From JAVXAG01 sp040307645 (GTDB lineage Bacteria > Bacillota > Clostridia > Peptostreptococcales > Anaerovoracaceae): 62,101 nt of DNA. Below, piece by piece: positions 35,672-44,434 of the stretch. The notes under the pieces were generated by a model. The model was given only the letters and a program-made list of their open reading frames with translations. It ran no database searches and was not told the DNA's origin. A program made the position numbers and the translations under genes. The stretch lies in assembly GCA_040307645.1 (NCBI GenBank), contig JAWRJF010000045.1, forward strand, positions 1-62,101. Direction: 5' to 3'. How positions within the stretch are numbered: position 1 is the first letter of the stretch; each line of letters begins with the position of its first letter.

Positions 35672-38626
35672 ATGTTGCAAAGAACTACTATAAGAGAAAT
35701 AAAAAACAGTTTAGGCAGGTACATTGCAATTTTAGCTATAATAGCCTTGGGCGTAGGTTTTTTCTCAGGCCTTAAAGTAACTAAAACTGCTATGATAGAC
35801 ACTGCTGACGACTACATATCTAAATCAAATCTTTTTGATTATAAACTTATTTCAACCTTAGGATTCGACTCTGAAGCTGTAAACTCATTTAAACACCTTG
35901 ATGGTGTAAAAGATGTTATTGGATCAAACAGTATAGACGTTCTTTATACTTCTAAAGAAGGTACGGAAGATGTAATTAGAATTCACTCAATTACAGAAAA
36001 TATCAACAGACTTCAACTTAGTGATGGTCGCTTTCCTAAAGAAAATAATGAGTGCGTCGTTGACAGTAGACTCTTTAATAAGGATGATTTAAACACCTAT
36101 ATTTCCTTCTCAGATAAGAATCAATCTGATACCCTAGATGATTTTAAGTACAAGGAATATAAGATAGTTGGAATATGCCAGTCTCCGTACTACTTGAATT
36201 TTGAAAGAGGTTCATCAACTTTAGGTAATGGCTCAGTTCTAGGTTTTGCATATATAAATCAAGCCGGATTTAAAACCAATTATTTTTCAGAAATATTTCT
36301 TACCATATCTGATGGAGGAACCATTTACTCTGATTCCTATAAAAAGAATGTATCTAGGATGAAAGATCCCATAACAGAAAAATTAGATTCTATAAGTGCA
36401 GATAGATATAACACCATTTTAGATGAAGCTAATGATGAACTAAAAAAAGGTCAGAAAAAATACGATGACAATTACAATAAATATCTTAATGAAAAACGTA
36501 AGGTATTAGATGAACTAGCAAAAAATAAAGACTCCTTAGATGCCGGCGAAAGAAAGATTAACAGCAACCTTGCACTACTAGAAAAAAATGAAAAAGAACT
36601 TTTGATTAAAGAAAAAGAAATAGATGCAGCTTTTAAAAAATTAAATAAAGAAAAAGAAACTTTTGCAAATAATAAACCTTACATGACAGAGGAACAAATT
36701 GCAGAAGCTATTGCCACCTTTGATGCAACAGAAAAGAAACTTGTTTCTTCTAGAACTCAGGTGGAATCAGCCGTATCAAAAATCTCTAAAAGCCGCGAAA
36801 GATTATTAGATAGTAAGAGGGAGCTTGCTGCCAATAAAGAGAAATATTACATAGCTAAAAACCAGGCCACTAAAAAGCTTTCTGACGCCAAAGTTAAACT
36901 TGATAATGCAAAATCTGATCTACAAGAGGCCAAGAAAGATATTGCAAAGATCCATAAACCTAAAAATTATGCTCTTAATCGTGAATCTAACATTGGCTAT
37001 GCTTGTTTTGAAAGTGACTCTAATATCGTAAATGGAATCGCAAAAGTATTCCCAATTTTCTTCTTCCTTATCGCTGCTCTTGTTTGCATGACTACCATGA
37101 CTAGAATGGTTGATGAGCAAAGAACACAAATTGGTATTTTAAAAGCTTTAGGCTACAGCAATGGAGCAATTATGGGCAAATACTTGTTCTATTCCGGTAG
37201 TGCTGCTTTGCTTGGTACTGTCATCGGCTTTTTAGGAGGTTGCTACATCTTCCCTCTTGTTATTTGGAATGCTTACGGGATGATGTATGATTTCAGCGGT
37301 CAAATCAATTTTATTTTTGACTGGCCTCTTGCAATTGTTTCCCTTATTGTAGCCCTAATTTGTTCAATTGGAGCGACATTCTTCTCTTGCTATGAAGAAT
37401 TAAAAATAGTTGCTGCTGAACTAATTAGACCTAAGGCACCTAAAAACGGAAAAAGAATTGCTCTTGAGTATATAACCCCAATTTGGAAAAAAATTAGTTT
37501 TTTATATAAGGTTACTCTAAGAAATATATTCAGATATAAAAAGCGTTTCTTCATGATGGTATTAGGTATAAGTGGTTGTACAGCTCTCCTGCTAACTGGT
37601 CTTGGAGTTAGGGATTCAATAAAAAACGTTGTAGATTTTCAATATGATGAGATCCAAGTTTATGATTATAGTGTTATTTTTGATGGCCACCAGGATAAAG
37701 AAGAACAGTCAAAATTCATAAAAGAAGCAGCTCCTCACATTGAAAGTGCCAAGTTCCTCCATGTAGGTTCTGCTGACCTTGTAACAAAAAAGAATACTAA
37801 ATCAATAAGCCTTGTTGTGGATGAAGGTGATAAATTTAGAGATTTTGTAGACCTGCATAATAATAATAAAAACCTATCTTACCCTAAAGATGGAGAGGTT
37901 ATCATATGCGAAAAGCTTGCTAATCAATTTGATATTTCGGAAGGTGATATTGTTACTATAAGAGATGATAATATGAATTCTCTAAAAGCAAAGGTCAGTG
38001 GCATTTGCGAAAACTATGTATACAACTTTGTCTATACAACTCCTTCAACTTGTGAATCACAATGGGGGTATAAGCCTGAAATTAATTCTGCCTACATAAA
38101 CGCAAAAAATAATAGCAAGGAAGAAGTTCTTGATTCTTCTTCAAAAATAATGGAAATTGAAAATGTCATGGGAACATCGGTAAATTATCAGCTTCGTGAT
38201 AGAGTTTCAAAGATGATGAAGAGCTTAGACTATGTTATTCTCTTAGTAATTTTATCTGCAGGGGCACTAGCATTTATCGTCCTTTATAACCTTACAAATA
38301 TTAATATTACCGAGCGCATACGTGAAATTGCTACAATAAAGGTCCTTGGGTTCTATCCTAAAGAAACCTCTGCTTATGTCTTTAGAGAAAACCTGTTTCT
38401 AACGGGAATAAGCTCTGTAGTGGGCCTAGTCCTTGGCAAAATTTTACACGCCTTTGTTATAACTCAAATTCAGGTAGACATGTTATCCTTTGATATAAGA
38501 ATAACCCCACTAAGCTATGTAGCATCAGTAATTTTAACCTTTGTATTTGCAATAATCGTAAATATTGCTATGTACTATAAACTTGATAAAATCAGCATGA
38601 CCGAATCACTAAAATCAATAGAATAA
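35672..38626 (+). CDS. FtsX-type ABC permease with a large coiled-coil domain
   Basis: A 984-residue membrane protein. One N-terminal helix leads to a MacB-like extracellular domain, then a long coiled coil (about residues 240-425) rich in K, E, N and A. A first FtsX domain with three helices (about 450-570), a second extracellular region and a second FtsX domain (about 855-984) follow. Exporters of this shape handle peptides, lipids or wall functions; the substrate is unknown. The ATG at 35672 is preceded by AAAAGGTG; an earlier in-frame ATG at 35648 lies within the ATPase gene. Confidence 0.9.
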   Translation: MLQRTTIREIKNSLGRYIAILAIIALGVGFFSGLKVTKTAMIDTADDYISKSNLFDYKLISTLGFDSEAVNSFKHLDGVKDVIGSNSIDVLYTSKEGTEDVIRIHSITENINRLQLSDGRFPKENNECVVDSRLFNKDDLNTYISFSDKNQSDTLDDFKYKEYKIVGICQSPYYLNFERGSSTLGNGSVLGFAYINQAGFKTNYFSEIFLTISDGGTIYSDSYKKNVSRMKDPITEKLDSISADRYNTILDEANDELKKGQKKYDDNYNKYLNEKRKVLDELAKNKDSLDAGERKINSNLALLEKNEKELLIKEKEIDAAFKKLNKEKETFANNKPYMTEEQIAEAIATFDATEKKLVSSRTQVESAVSKISKSRERLLDSKRELAANKEKYYIAKNQATKKLSDAKVKLDNAKSDLQEAKKDIAKIHKPKNYALNRESNIGYACFESDSNIVNGIAKVFPIFFFLIAALVCMTTMTRMVDEQRTQIGILKALGYSNGAIMGKYLFYSGSAALLGTVIGFLGGCYIFPLVIWNAYGMMYDFSGQINFIFDWPLAIVSLIVALICSIGATFFSCYEELKIVAAELIRPKAPKNGKRIALEYITPIWKKISFLYKVTLRNIFRYKKRFFMMVLGISGCTALLLTGLGVRDSIKNVVDFQYDEIQVYDYSVIFDGHQDKEEQSKFIKEAAPHIESAKFLHVGSADLVTKKNTKSISLVVDEGDKFRDFVDLHNNNKNLSYPKDGEVIICEKLANQFDISEGDIVTIRDDNMNSLKAKVSGICENYVYNFVYTTPSTCESQWGYKPEINSAYINAKNNSKEEVLDSSSKIMEIENVMGTSVNYQLRDRVSKMMKSLDYVILLVILSAGALAFIVLYNLTNINITERIREIATIKVLGFYPKETSAYVFRENLFLTGISSVVGLVLGKILHAFVITQIQVDMLSFDIRITPLSYVASVILTFVFAIIVNIAMYYKLDKISMTESLKSIE

Positions 38627-38630
38627 AATA

Positions 38631-38660
38631 AAGGTGCTTTCTTAGATTAGAAAGCACCTT
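38631..38660. terminator. Bidirectional terminator
   Basis: AAGGTGCTTTCT / AGAAAGCACCTT form a perfect 12-bp stem with a 6-base loop and T runs on both sides. It lies between the convergent FtsX permease and MATE genes; the MATE stop codon is inside it. Confidence 0.9.
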
Positions 38661-39972
38661 TTCTATAAAGTATTAAGGCCAGAACTAAGGCTAATGTCTC
38701 AGAAACACCCATGGATAGCCAAATCCCTACTTCACCAAACAGTAAAGTCATTATTGCTAAAGAAATTATTACCAGTATTAAGCCTCGGCTCATTGAAACC
38801 GTTATAGCATATTTAGGTTTTTCTAAGGCTGTAAAATATCCGGCCAGAATAACCACTACACCCAAAGGTAGAAATGAGAACGAAAATAATTTAAATGCAC
38901 TTACTGCATCTGTAAAAAGCACCATATCTTTACTCTTATCAATAAATGCAGCTACTACTGGATCTGGATATAAAACGCCCATAACAAAAGCTACAATAGA
39001 ACAAATTATAGCACATTTTAATGCTATATTTAACAGATACTTATGTGTACCTTTTTCTCCTTTTCCATAATAATAACTTACCAGAGGTTGCATTCCCTGG
39101 TTAAGCCCCATCATAGTCATGAGGATCAACTGTGAAACATATGCAATTACTGTATAAATTACTACCCCATTATCTCCTACTACCCTTATTAGCGTATTAT
39201 TAAAGAGGAAAATAACAATACCTACAGAAAACTCCGTCATAGCATCTGAAGCTCCTAGCTTCATCATTTTTTTTATAGAAGAAAACTTGTATTTTATTTT
39301 TATGAAAGACAAATTAGATCTTTTTGATAAGAAATGTATCATAAAAACGGTAAAAGTAGTAATTTGAGAAATACCCGTAGCAACTGCAGCCCCTATTATT
39401 CCCCATTTAAAAACTATAACAAAAAGATAGTCTAATATAACATTACAGAGACAACCTACAGTTGTAGTCTTAATGGCAAGACTAGGGAAGCCATCAGCCT
39501 TTACTAAAACCTCTAAATTATATGAGGTCATAAAGAATACATCAAAGATTACAATAGTTCTCAGGTAATCCATTACATACTTCCTCGTTGCATCTGTAGC
39601 CCCAAGCAAATCAGCAAGATTTCCTACGTTTAACTGTACCATAATTGTTATAAATAAGCCTATAGAAAAAACGGTTATTACACTAGTAGTAAATATTTCA
39701 TTTGCCTTTTCTTTTTTCTCCTGCCCCATATAAACCGAAACCAAGGTACTGGCACCAACTGCAAGTAACAGCCCCACTGCAAAAGTAAAGTTAATAAAAG
39801 GCATTACTATATTTACTGCTGCCAAGGCTGTTGTACTAACACCCCTGGCAACGAACATTCCGTCTACCATAGTATAAATTGTGTAAACCCACATAGACGC
39901 AATGGATGGTACAATATAATGCATAAATTTTTTTCTAATTTGTGTCTGTTGAATTTTAGTCATATCTAACAA
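38647..39972 (-). CDS. MATE-family efflux transporter
   Basis: A 441-residue protein with twelve predicted membrane helices in two homologous halves, as in MATE cation/drug antiporters. The conserved N-terminal MVDGMFVARGVSTTALAAVN and NVILDYLFVIVFKWGIIGAAVATGI are typical. It is divergent from a MerR-type regulator across an 87-base region holding a dyad, which suggests drug-responsive control. Confidence 0.9.
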   Translation of the reverse strand: MLDMTKIQQTQIRKKFMHYIVPSIASMWVYTIYTMVDGMFVARGVSTTALAAVNIVMPFINFTFAVGLLLAVGASTLVSVYMGQEKKEKANEIFTTSVITVFSIGLFITIMVQLNVGNLADLLGATDATRKYVMDYLRTIVIFDVFFMTSYNLEVLVKADGFPSLAIKTTTVGCLCNVILDYLFVIVFKWGIIGAAVATGISQITTFTVFMIHFLSKRSNLSFIKIKYKFSSIKKMMKLGASDAMTEFSVGIVIFLFNNTLIRVVGDNGVVIYTVIAYVSQLILMTMMGLNQGMQPLVSYYYGKGEKGTHKYLLNIALKCAIICSIVAFVMGVLYPDPVVAAFIDKSKDMVLFTDAVSAFKLFSFSFLPLGVVVILAGYFTALEKPKYAITVSMSRGLILVIISLAIMTLLFGEVGIWLSMGVSETLALVLALILYRKGAF

Positions 39973-40003
39973 CTCCTGACTTGATATCTTTCTAAATTAT
40001 ATG

Positions 40004-40038
40004 TTGTAATAAGTATAAACCTTGGTATAATACTAAGG
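40004..40038 (+). promoter_or_regulatory. merR promoter with overlapping dyad operator
   Basis: TTGTAA (40004-40009) and TATAAT (40026-40031), spacer 16 bp, form a plus-strand promoter. CCTTGGTATAATACTAAGG (40020-40038) is a dyad with one mismatch centred on the -10. It is a candidate binding site for the MerR protein, covering its own promoter and lying upstream of the MATE -10 at 40001-39996. Confidence 0.55.
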
Positions 40039-40059
40039 TAAAGGGGGATTTTTAAAAAA

Positions 40060-40875
40060 ATGAAAAAATATTATAAAATAGGAGAGATTTCCAGGCTATA
40101 TGGAATCGGCACAGACTCATTAAGATATTATGAGGAAATCGGCATTTTAAAGCCCAAAAGAGACACTAACGGATATCGAATGTACAGCATCAAAGATATA
40201 AGAACATTAAATGTCTTGCGTGAACTTCGCTCTATCGGTTTTCCCATGAATGATATAAAAACACATTTAGAAAACTACAACCTGAAGAAAACACTCTCTC
40301 TTTTTGATAAGGAAATACATTTAGTAAAAGAAAAAATCACACAGCTTGAAGAACTGGAGTCCCAGTTGGAAAGCCGAGTCAAAGCCCTAAAATACCATAT
40401 GTCCAGGCAATTCAATTATTCCCAATACGAAATTAAAGACTTTCCTGGTAGAAAGGTAATGCAACTTAACGAAAACGTCTACCGAGATGAAGACGTTGAC
40501 TTTTTACTAAAAAAATTACAGACCAAGACAGAAAATAAACTACCTTTGATTGGTAATGGATATGTTGGTGCCACTGCACCATTAGATTATATTCTTGCAG
40601 GAAATTATGGGCACTACAATTCTGTTTTTTATCTATTGCCTATGGATTCTACCGAGTACGATTATATTCTTCCAGCCGGCAAATATATAACTGTCGCAGT
40701 TAAAGGCAGCTATTCTAATATCAGCAGTCATTTTCAGCAGTTAATATCCAGGGCAAAAGAAGAAGGCCACACGATTAAAGGTGACCCTATTGAAATATAT
40801 ATTATCGATAATCATGACACCATCGATGAAAGCGAATACGTTACAGAACTTCAGATGCTAATAGAAAATGCATAA
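40060..40875 (+). CDS. MerR-family multidrug regulator
   Basis: A 271-residue regulator. The N-terminal winged helix-turn-helix (YKIGEISRLYGIGTDSLRYYEEIGIL) is followed by a dimer coiled coil (about 75-120) and a GyrI-like effector domain (about 125-271), as in BmrR/BltR. Those domains bind cationic drugs. Its divergent neighbour is a MATE pump, the probable target. The RBS (AAGGGGGA) is 12 bases before the ATG. Confidence 0.9.
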   Translation: MKKYYKIGEISRLYGIGTDSLRYYEEIGILKPKRDTNGYRMYSIKDIRTLNVLRELRSIGFPMNDIKTHLENYNLKKTLSLFDKEIHLVKEKITQLEELESQLESRVKALKYHMSRQFNYSQYEIKDFPGRKVMQLNENVYRDEDVDFLLKKLQTKTENKLPLIGNGYVGATAPLDYILAGNYGHYNSVFYLLPMDSTEYDYILPAGKYITVAVKGSYSNISSHFQQLISRAKEEGHTIKGDPIEIYIIDNHDTIDESEYVTELQMLIENA

Positions 40876-40888
40876 AACATAAACATTT

Positions 40889-42955
40889 CTATATGTCATA
40901 TTTTTGTTTTCTCCGCATTAGCTTGGCTTGGGTAATCCCTAAAGCTTCAGCAGCTTTTCTTGTGGTGCCCTCTTTTGAAAGGGCGTACTGGATAAGCTTT
41001 TTTTCTTGCTCCTCAATAACAGCATCAAAATTAATTATTCCATCTCGCCTAAACTTCCCCTTAACATCTAGAATATTTGCATCATAAACATTTTCATTTA
41101 GTATCATATTCACATCATATCTATCAATTAAATTTTCTTTTGTATTTATTACCATTCTATGAATCGTGTTCTCTAGTTCTCTTACATTCCCTGGCCAATC
41201 ATAAGTCTGAAGTATCCCTATTGCTTCTTCACTTATTTCCTTATTAACACCATATCTTTTGTTATATTTTTTTAGAAATTCTTTAGATAGACAAAGAATA
41301 TCCTCTTTTCTATTTCGAAGGGCCGGTACATTTATTGTACAAATGTTAAGTCTATAATATAAGTCTTCTCGAAACTTACCCTCTTCAACTAAATTTTTAA
41401 GAGAAACATTATTTGCACAAATAACTCTGACATTAACACTAAGCTGAACAGTTCCACCTACCCTGTAAAATTGATTTTCTTGTAGAACCCTAAGCAGCTT
41501 TGACTGCATGTTTAAAGATAAAGACCCTATTTCATCTAAAAAGAGTATTCCATTATTGGCAAGTTCGAAATACCCCTTTTTACCTTTAGATTGAGCACCG
41601 GTAAAGGCACCTCCTTCATATCCAAAAAATTCAGACTCACCTAAGTTTTCCTGTATGGTTGCGCAATTGACTTTAATGCAAGGTTTATCGTTCCTAGAGC
41701 TATTCTTATGTATTAGCTGTAAAACTTTTTCCTTTCCTACTCCCGTTTCCCCCTGTATTATAACATTGCAATCGTATTTTGAAATGTTTAATACATTTTC
41801 TATCATTTCTTCTGTGACTGGACTAGAGTATATAAAGTCGTCAATCTGGCTTGCCTTATATAAAGAAAGCATCTTAGCTGTCCTCTGGCTAATCTCCTTA
41901 TAGGCAGAGTTTTTAAGGTATAACTGACTAACCTTGTCTAATTGATTCTTGGTTGCTTTTATAATTGTAGCCGTAAACCCATCATACCCCTCAAAATATT
42001 GATCTAGTGCAAAAGCGAATACTTGCTTTCTCATGCTTTCTGCAATTAGAATTGCTGTTGCATAGCCGTTTGTCATACTAGTAAAATATATAGTTCCATT
42101 ATTTTTACATAAGAAAACACTAATGGTCTCTGTACCCAACTTGTTTTCACAGTTTATTACAAGATCCATCTTGCTCACATAATTATTAAATCTCGAATAA
42201 ATTTCCGATGGATTTCTTACGTCCATAAATTCAACTTTATCTGCATAATTACATAGAATCTTAGAAACATCTTTTTCTGGTAAATTACCATAACTGTCAT
42301 AGTCAAGTATAATTAAAATGTCACAATCTTTTCCTACAGATTTGCGAACTACACCTCCATATAACATAGAAGAGATAATATCTTTGCCGATAATTGTAAC
42401 CCTTTTAGCATCTTTAGCAACCTTTGAAATATTAAAAAGTGACCCAGCTTCCTCTAAAGCTGCCATAGTATACTTAATGTCCGAATCAATAACATCTTTA
42501 TATGCTGTAGTATCTAAAAAAACAATTGCATACCCAGCTACTTCAATCTGTCCATAATTATAATCTACGGATTTAATCTCCTCAATATACATTGGAATTG
42601 CAGTTATAGTAACAAGACACATAAACTCATCGTCTACATTATAATTATGCTGCTTGCTGTATTCAGGTCCAATTTCTTCAAACCTTCCATAAAGCATACC
42701 TCCGCTGTTTGTAAAAGGATTATGTAACTTCCCTCTTCGGTTTACTATATCTATTATACGTTCCTTAATTTTAGTCTCATCAAACTCACACTGACTGCAT
42801 ATCTGCTGAAAACTATTTCGCTCAAGATGTATTCTTTCTAGCTTCACCCTAGCCTCATTTTGTCTAATACTCTTACTATTATCGAGTTTCCATGCAGTAA
42901 CAGGCACCGCTCCCTTTGGCTCAAGAACCCTATTAATTCCAAAAGTGTTTTTCAT
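40889..42955 (-). CDS. Sigma-54 activator with a diaminohexanoate dehydrogenase-like sensor domain
   Basis: A 688-residue enhancer-binding protein. Residues about 1-340 resemble L-erythro-3,5-diaminohexanoate dehydrogenase (Kdd) of lysine fermentation, as I recall that family: VLEPKGAVPVTAWKLDN near the start, HNPFTNSGGMLYG (78-90), then a Rossmann-like half. The glycine-rich nucleotide loop is lost (VTIIGKDIISSM, about 186-197), so catalysis is unlikely and a sensing role is inferred. The AAA+ domain has Walker A GETGVGKE (402-409), the sigma-54 loop GAFTGA (449-454) and Walker B ILFLDEIG. A Fis-type HTH ends the protein. RBS AAGGGGGT precedes ATG. No obvious -24/-12 promoter was seen nearby. 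Confidence 0.88.
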   Translation of the reverse strand: MKNTFGINRVLEPKGAVPVTAWKLDNSKSIRQNEARVKLERIHLERNSFQQICSQCEFDETKIKERIIDIVNRRGKLHNPFTNSGGMLYGRFEEIGPEYSKQHNYNVDDEFMCLVTITAIPMYIEEIKSVDYNYGQIEVAGYAIVFLDTTAYKDVIDSDIKYTMAALEEAGSLFNISKVAKDAKRVTIIGKDIISSMLYGGVVRKSVGKDCDILIILDYDSYGNLPEKDVSKILCNYADKVEFMDVRNPSEIYSRFNNYVSKMDLVINCENKLGTETISVFLCKNNGTIYFTSMTNGYATAILIAESMRKQVFAFALDQYFEGYDGFTATIIKATKNQLDKVSQLYLKNSAYKEISQRTAKMLSLYKASQIDDFIYSSPVTEEMIENVLNISKYDCNVIIQGETGVGKEKVLQLIHKNSSRNDKPCIKVNCATIQENLGESEFFGYEGGAFTGAQSKGKKGYFELANNGILFLDEIGSLSLNMQSKLLRVLQENQFYRVGGTVQLSVNVRVICANNVSLKNLVEEGKFREDLYYRLNICTINVPALRNRKEDILCLSKEFLKKYNKRYGVNKEISEEAIGILQTYDWPGNVRELENTIHRMVINTKENLIDRYDVNMILNENVYDANILDVKGKFRRDGIINFDAVIEEQEKKLIQYALSKEGTTRKAAEALGITQAKLMRRKQKYDI

Positions 42956-42980
42956 TGTGAGACCCCCTTATTATTTCAAC

Positions 42981-44129
42981 TTATTCATTCATTACTTCAG
43001 GATAGATCTTTTTTATGTCAAGCTGTTCCTTAATATAAGCCCTAAAAATAGCATATGCGACAGAACAAAGAGGAATAAATATCAACATTCCCATTACTCC
43101 CATAAGTTTACCACCCAGAGTAACAGCCACAAGCACCCAAATCGAAGGAAGCCCAACAGAATTTCCAACAACATGAGGATAAATCAAATTCCCTTCTATT
43201 TGTTGTAATACAAGGAACATTATAATAAACATAAAAGCTTTCCAAGGATTAATAATAAGAATTAAAAGTGCTCCAACAAAACATCCTATAAAAGCACCTA
43301 CGATTGGTATTAAAGCCGAAATAGCAATAAGGACACTTATCAAAAGCGCATAAGGCATTTTAAACACCGTCATACTGATAAAGAATAAAGTGCCAAGTAT
43401 TACTGCTTCTAAGCACTGGCCTGATAGGAATTTTGAAAAAGTAGTATTTGCAAGGGATAATATATACAAAATCCTTTCAGCAATTCTTTTAGGCAAAATA
43501 GCAAACAAAACCTGTTTCCCTTGAAATCCTAACTTTTCCTTCTGCATTAGAAGATAGATAGAAAATACAAATCCTATTAAGAAAGTTGCAACACCATTGA
43601 CAATCCCACTAACAGCCCCTACTCCAGAATCAATTAGGCTAGACGCTCCACTCTGCAAAACAGCTGCTGCTTTTTTTGCTAAATCATCCCAATCTATATT
43701 TATATGGTCAGTATACACCTGTATTGAAGACAGATAATGTAGTTTTGACTCTATAAATTTCTGTGCTGTATCCAACGCAAAAGGTATCTGCTTTGCAATC
43801 ATTTGCATAGTGTTTGCAAGCTCAGGAATAATGATATACATGGCAATACTGATTATACCAGTCACTAATATTAAAGTAATGATATATGATAAAGGCCTCT
43901 TTAATTTTCCTATGCCCTGTACTCTTCCAAATATGCAGTTTTCCAGTCTATGCATGGGTACATTTATGATGAATGCAATAGTTGCCCCAAGAACAAATGG
44001 GGAAATGAGACTCATAAATGAACCCATAACGCCTCCTACCACATTTAAATGTTGCAAACACCAATGAAAAAATATTCCCCCAAATAAAATTCCAATTATG
44101 ATTTTTATATTTTTCTTATTAAAATCCAT
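42981..44129 (-). CDS. AI-2E family transporter
   Basis: A 382-residue membrane protein with about seven to eight helices. The C-terminal part has IPIVGAFIGCFVGALLIL and QQIEGNLIYPHVVGNSVGL, the signature of the AI-2E (formerly PerM/UPF0118) family. Members export small molecules or act as ion antiporters; the substrate is open. The start at ATG 44129 is favoured because GGAG lies eight bases upstream; the in-frame TTG at 44135 is too close. The sigma-54 regulator begins 25 bases downstream. Confidence 0.9.
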   Translation of the reverse strand: MDFNKKNIKIIIGILFGGIFFHWCLQHLNVVGGVMGSFMSLISPFVLGATIAFIINVPMHRLENCIFGRVQGIGKLKRPLSYIITLILVTGIISIAMYIIIPELANTMQMIAKQIPFALDTAQKFIESKLHYLSSIQVYTDHINIDWDDLAKKAAAVLQSGASSLIDSGVGAVSGIVNGVATFLIGFVFSIYLLMQKEKLGFQGKQVLFAILPKRIAERILYILSLANTTFSKFLSGQCLEAVILGTLFFISMTVFKMPYALLISVLIAISALIPIVGAFIGCFVGALLILIINPWKAFMFIIMFLVLQQIEGNLIYPHVVGNSVGLPSIWVLVAVTLGGKLMGVMGMLIFIPLCSVAYAIFRAYIKEQLDIKKIYPEVMNE

Positions 44130-44197
44130 TAGCAAATCTCCAATCTCATAATCTAAAATATGTTTTATTATATTACATAATCCACCTTTTTACAAAT

Positions 44198-44227
44198 AAA
44201 ACAGGAAAGACTTATCCTTCCTGTTTT
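44198..44227 (-). terminator. Intrinsic terminator after copA
   Basis: AAAACAGGAA / TTCCTGTTTT stem with a 10-base loop, followed on the minus strand by ATTTGT and more T-rich sequence. It lies 9 bases after the copA stop. Confidence 0.75.
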
Positions 44228-44236
44228 CATACTTAC

Positions 44237-44434
44237 TTATATGATTTTGTACCCTGCCTCTTCTATTACAGCCTTAAACTCCTCCATAGGAATTTCCTTT
44301 TCACATGTGACAACAGCCTTTCCTTCCTCTAGTATAACCTGTGCTGAAACCCCTTGGATTTTGTTTAGAGCCTCTTCAACATGCTTCTTGCAATGTTGGC
44401 ACATCATACCCTGGATATTTAGTTCATACTTCAT
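44237..44434 (-). CDS. CopZ-like copper chaperone from an internal start in copA
   Basis: Within copA and in the same frame, GGAGGAG (44450-44444) lies nine bases before an ATG at 44434. Translation from it would give a free 65-residue heavy-metal domain with CQHC, the size of a CopZ chaperone. E. coli makes a separate CopA(Z) chaperone from copA by frameshifting; here an internal start could do so. The RBS-like purine run also encodes EEKRE, so chance must be considered. Confidence 0.45.
   Translation of the reverse strand: MKYELNIQGMMCQHCKKHVEEALNKIQGVSAQVILEEGKAVVTCEKEIPMEEFKAVIEEAGYKII

Noticed and set aside
42956..42980. Sigma-54 promoter next to the sigma-54 regulator
   Set aside because: No GG-N10-GC pair of the right type was found in the short gaps around the gene.
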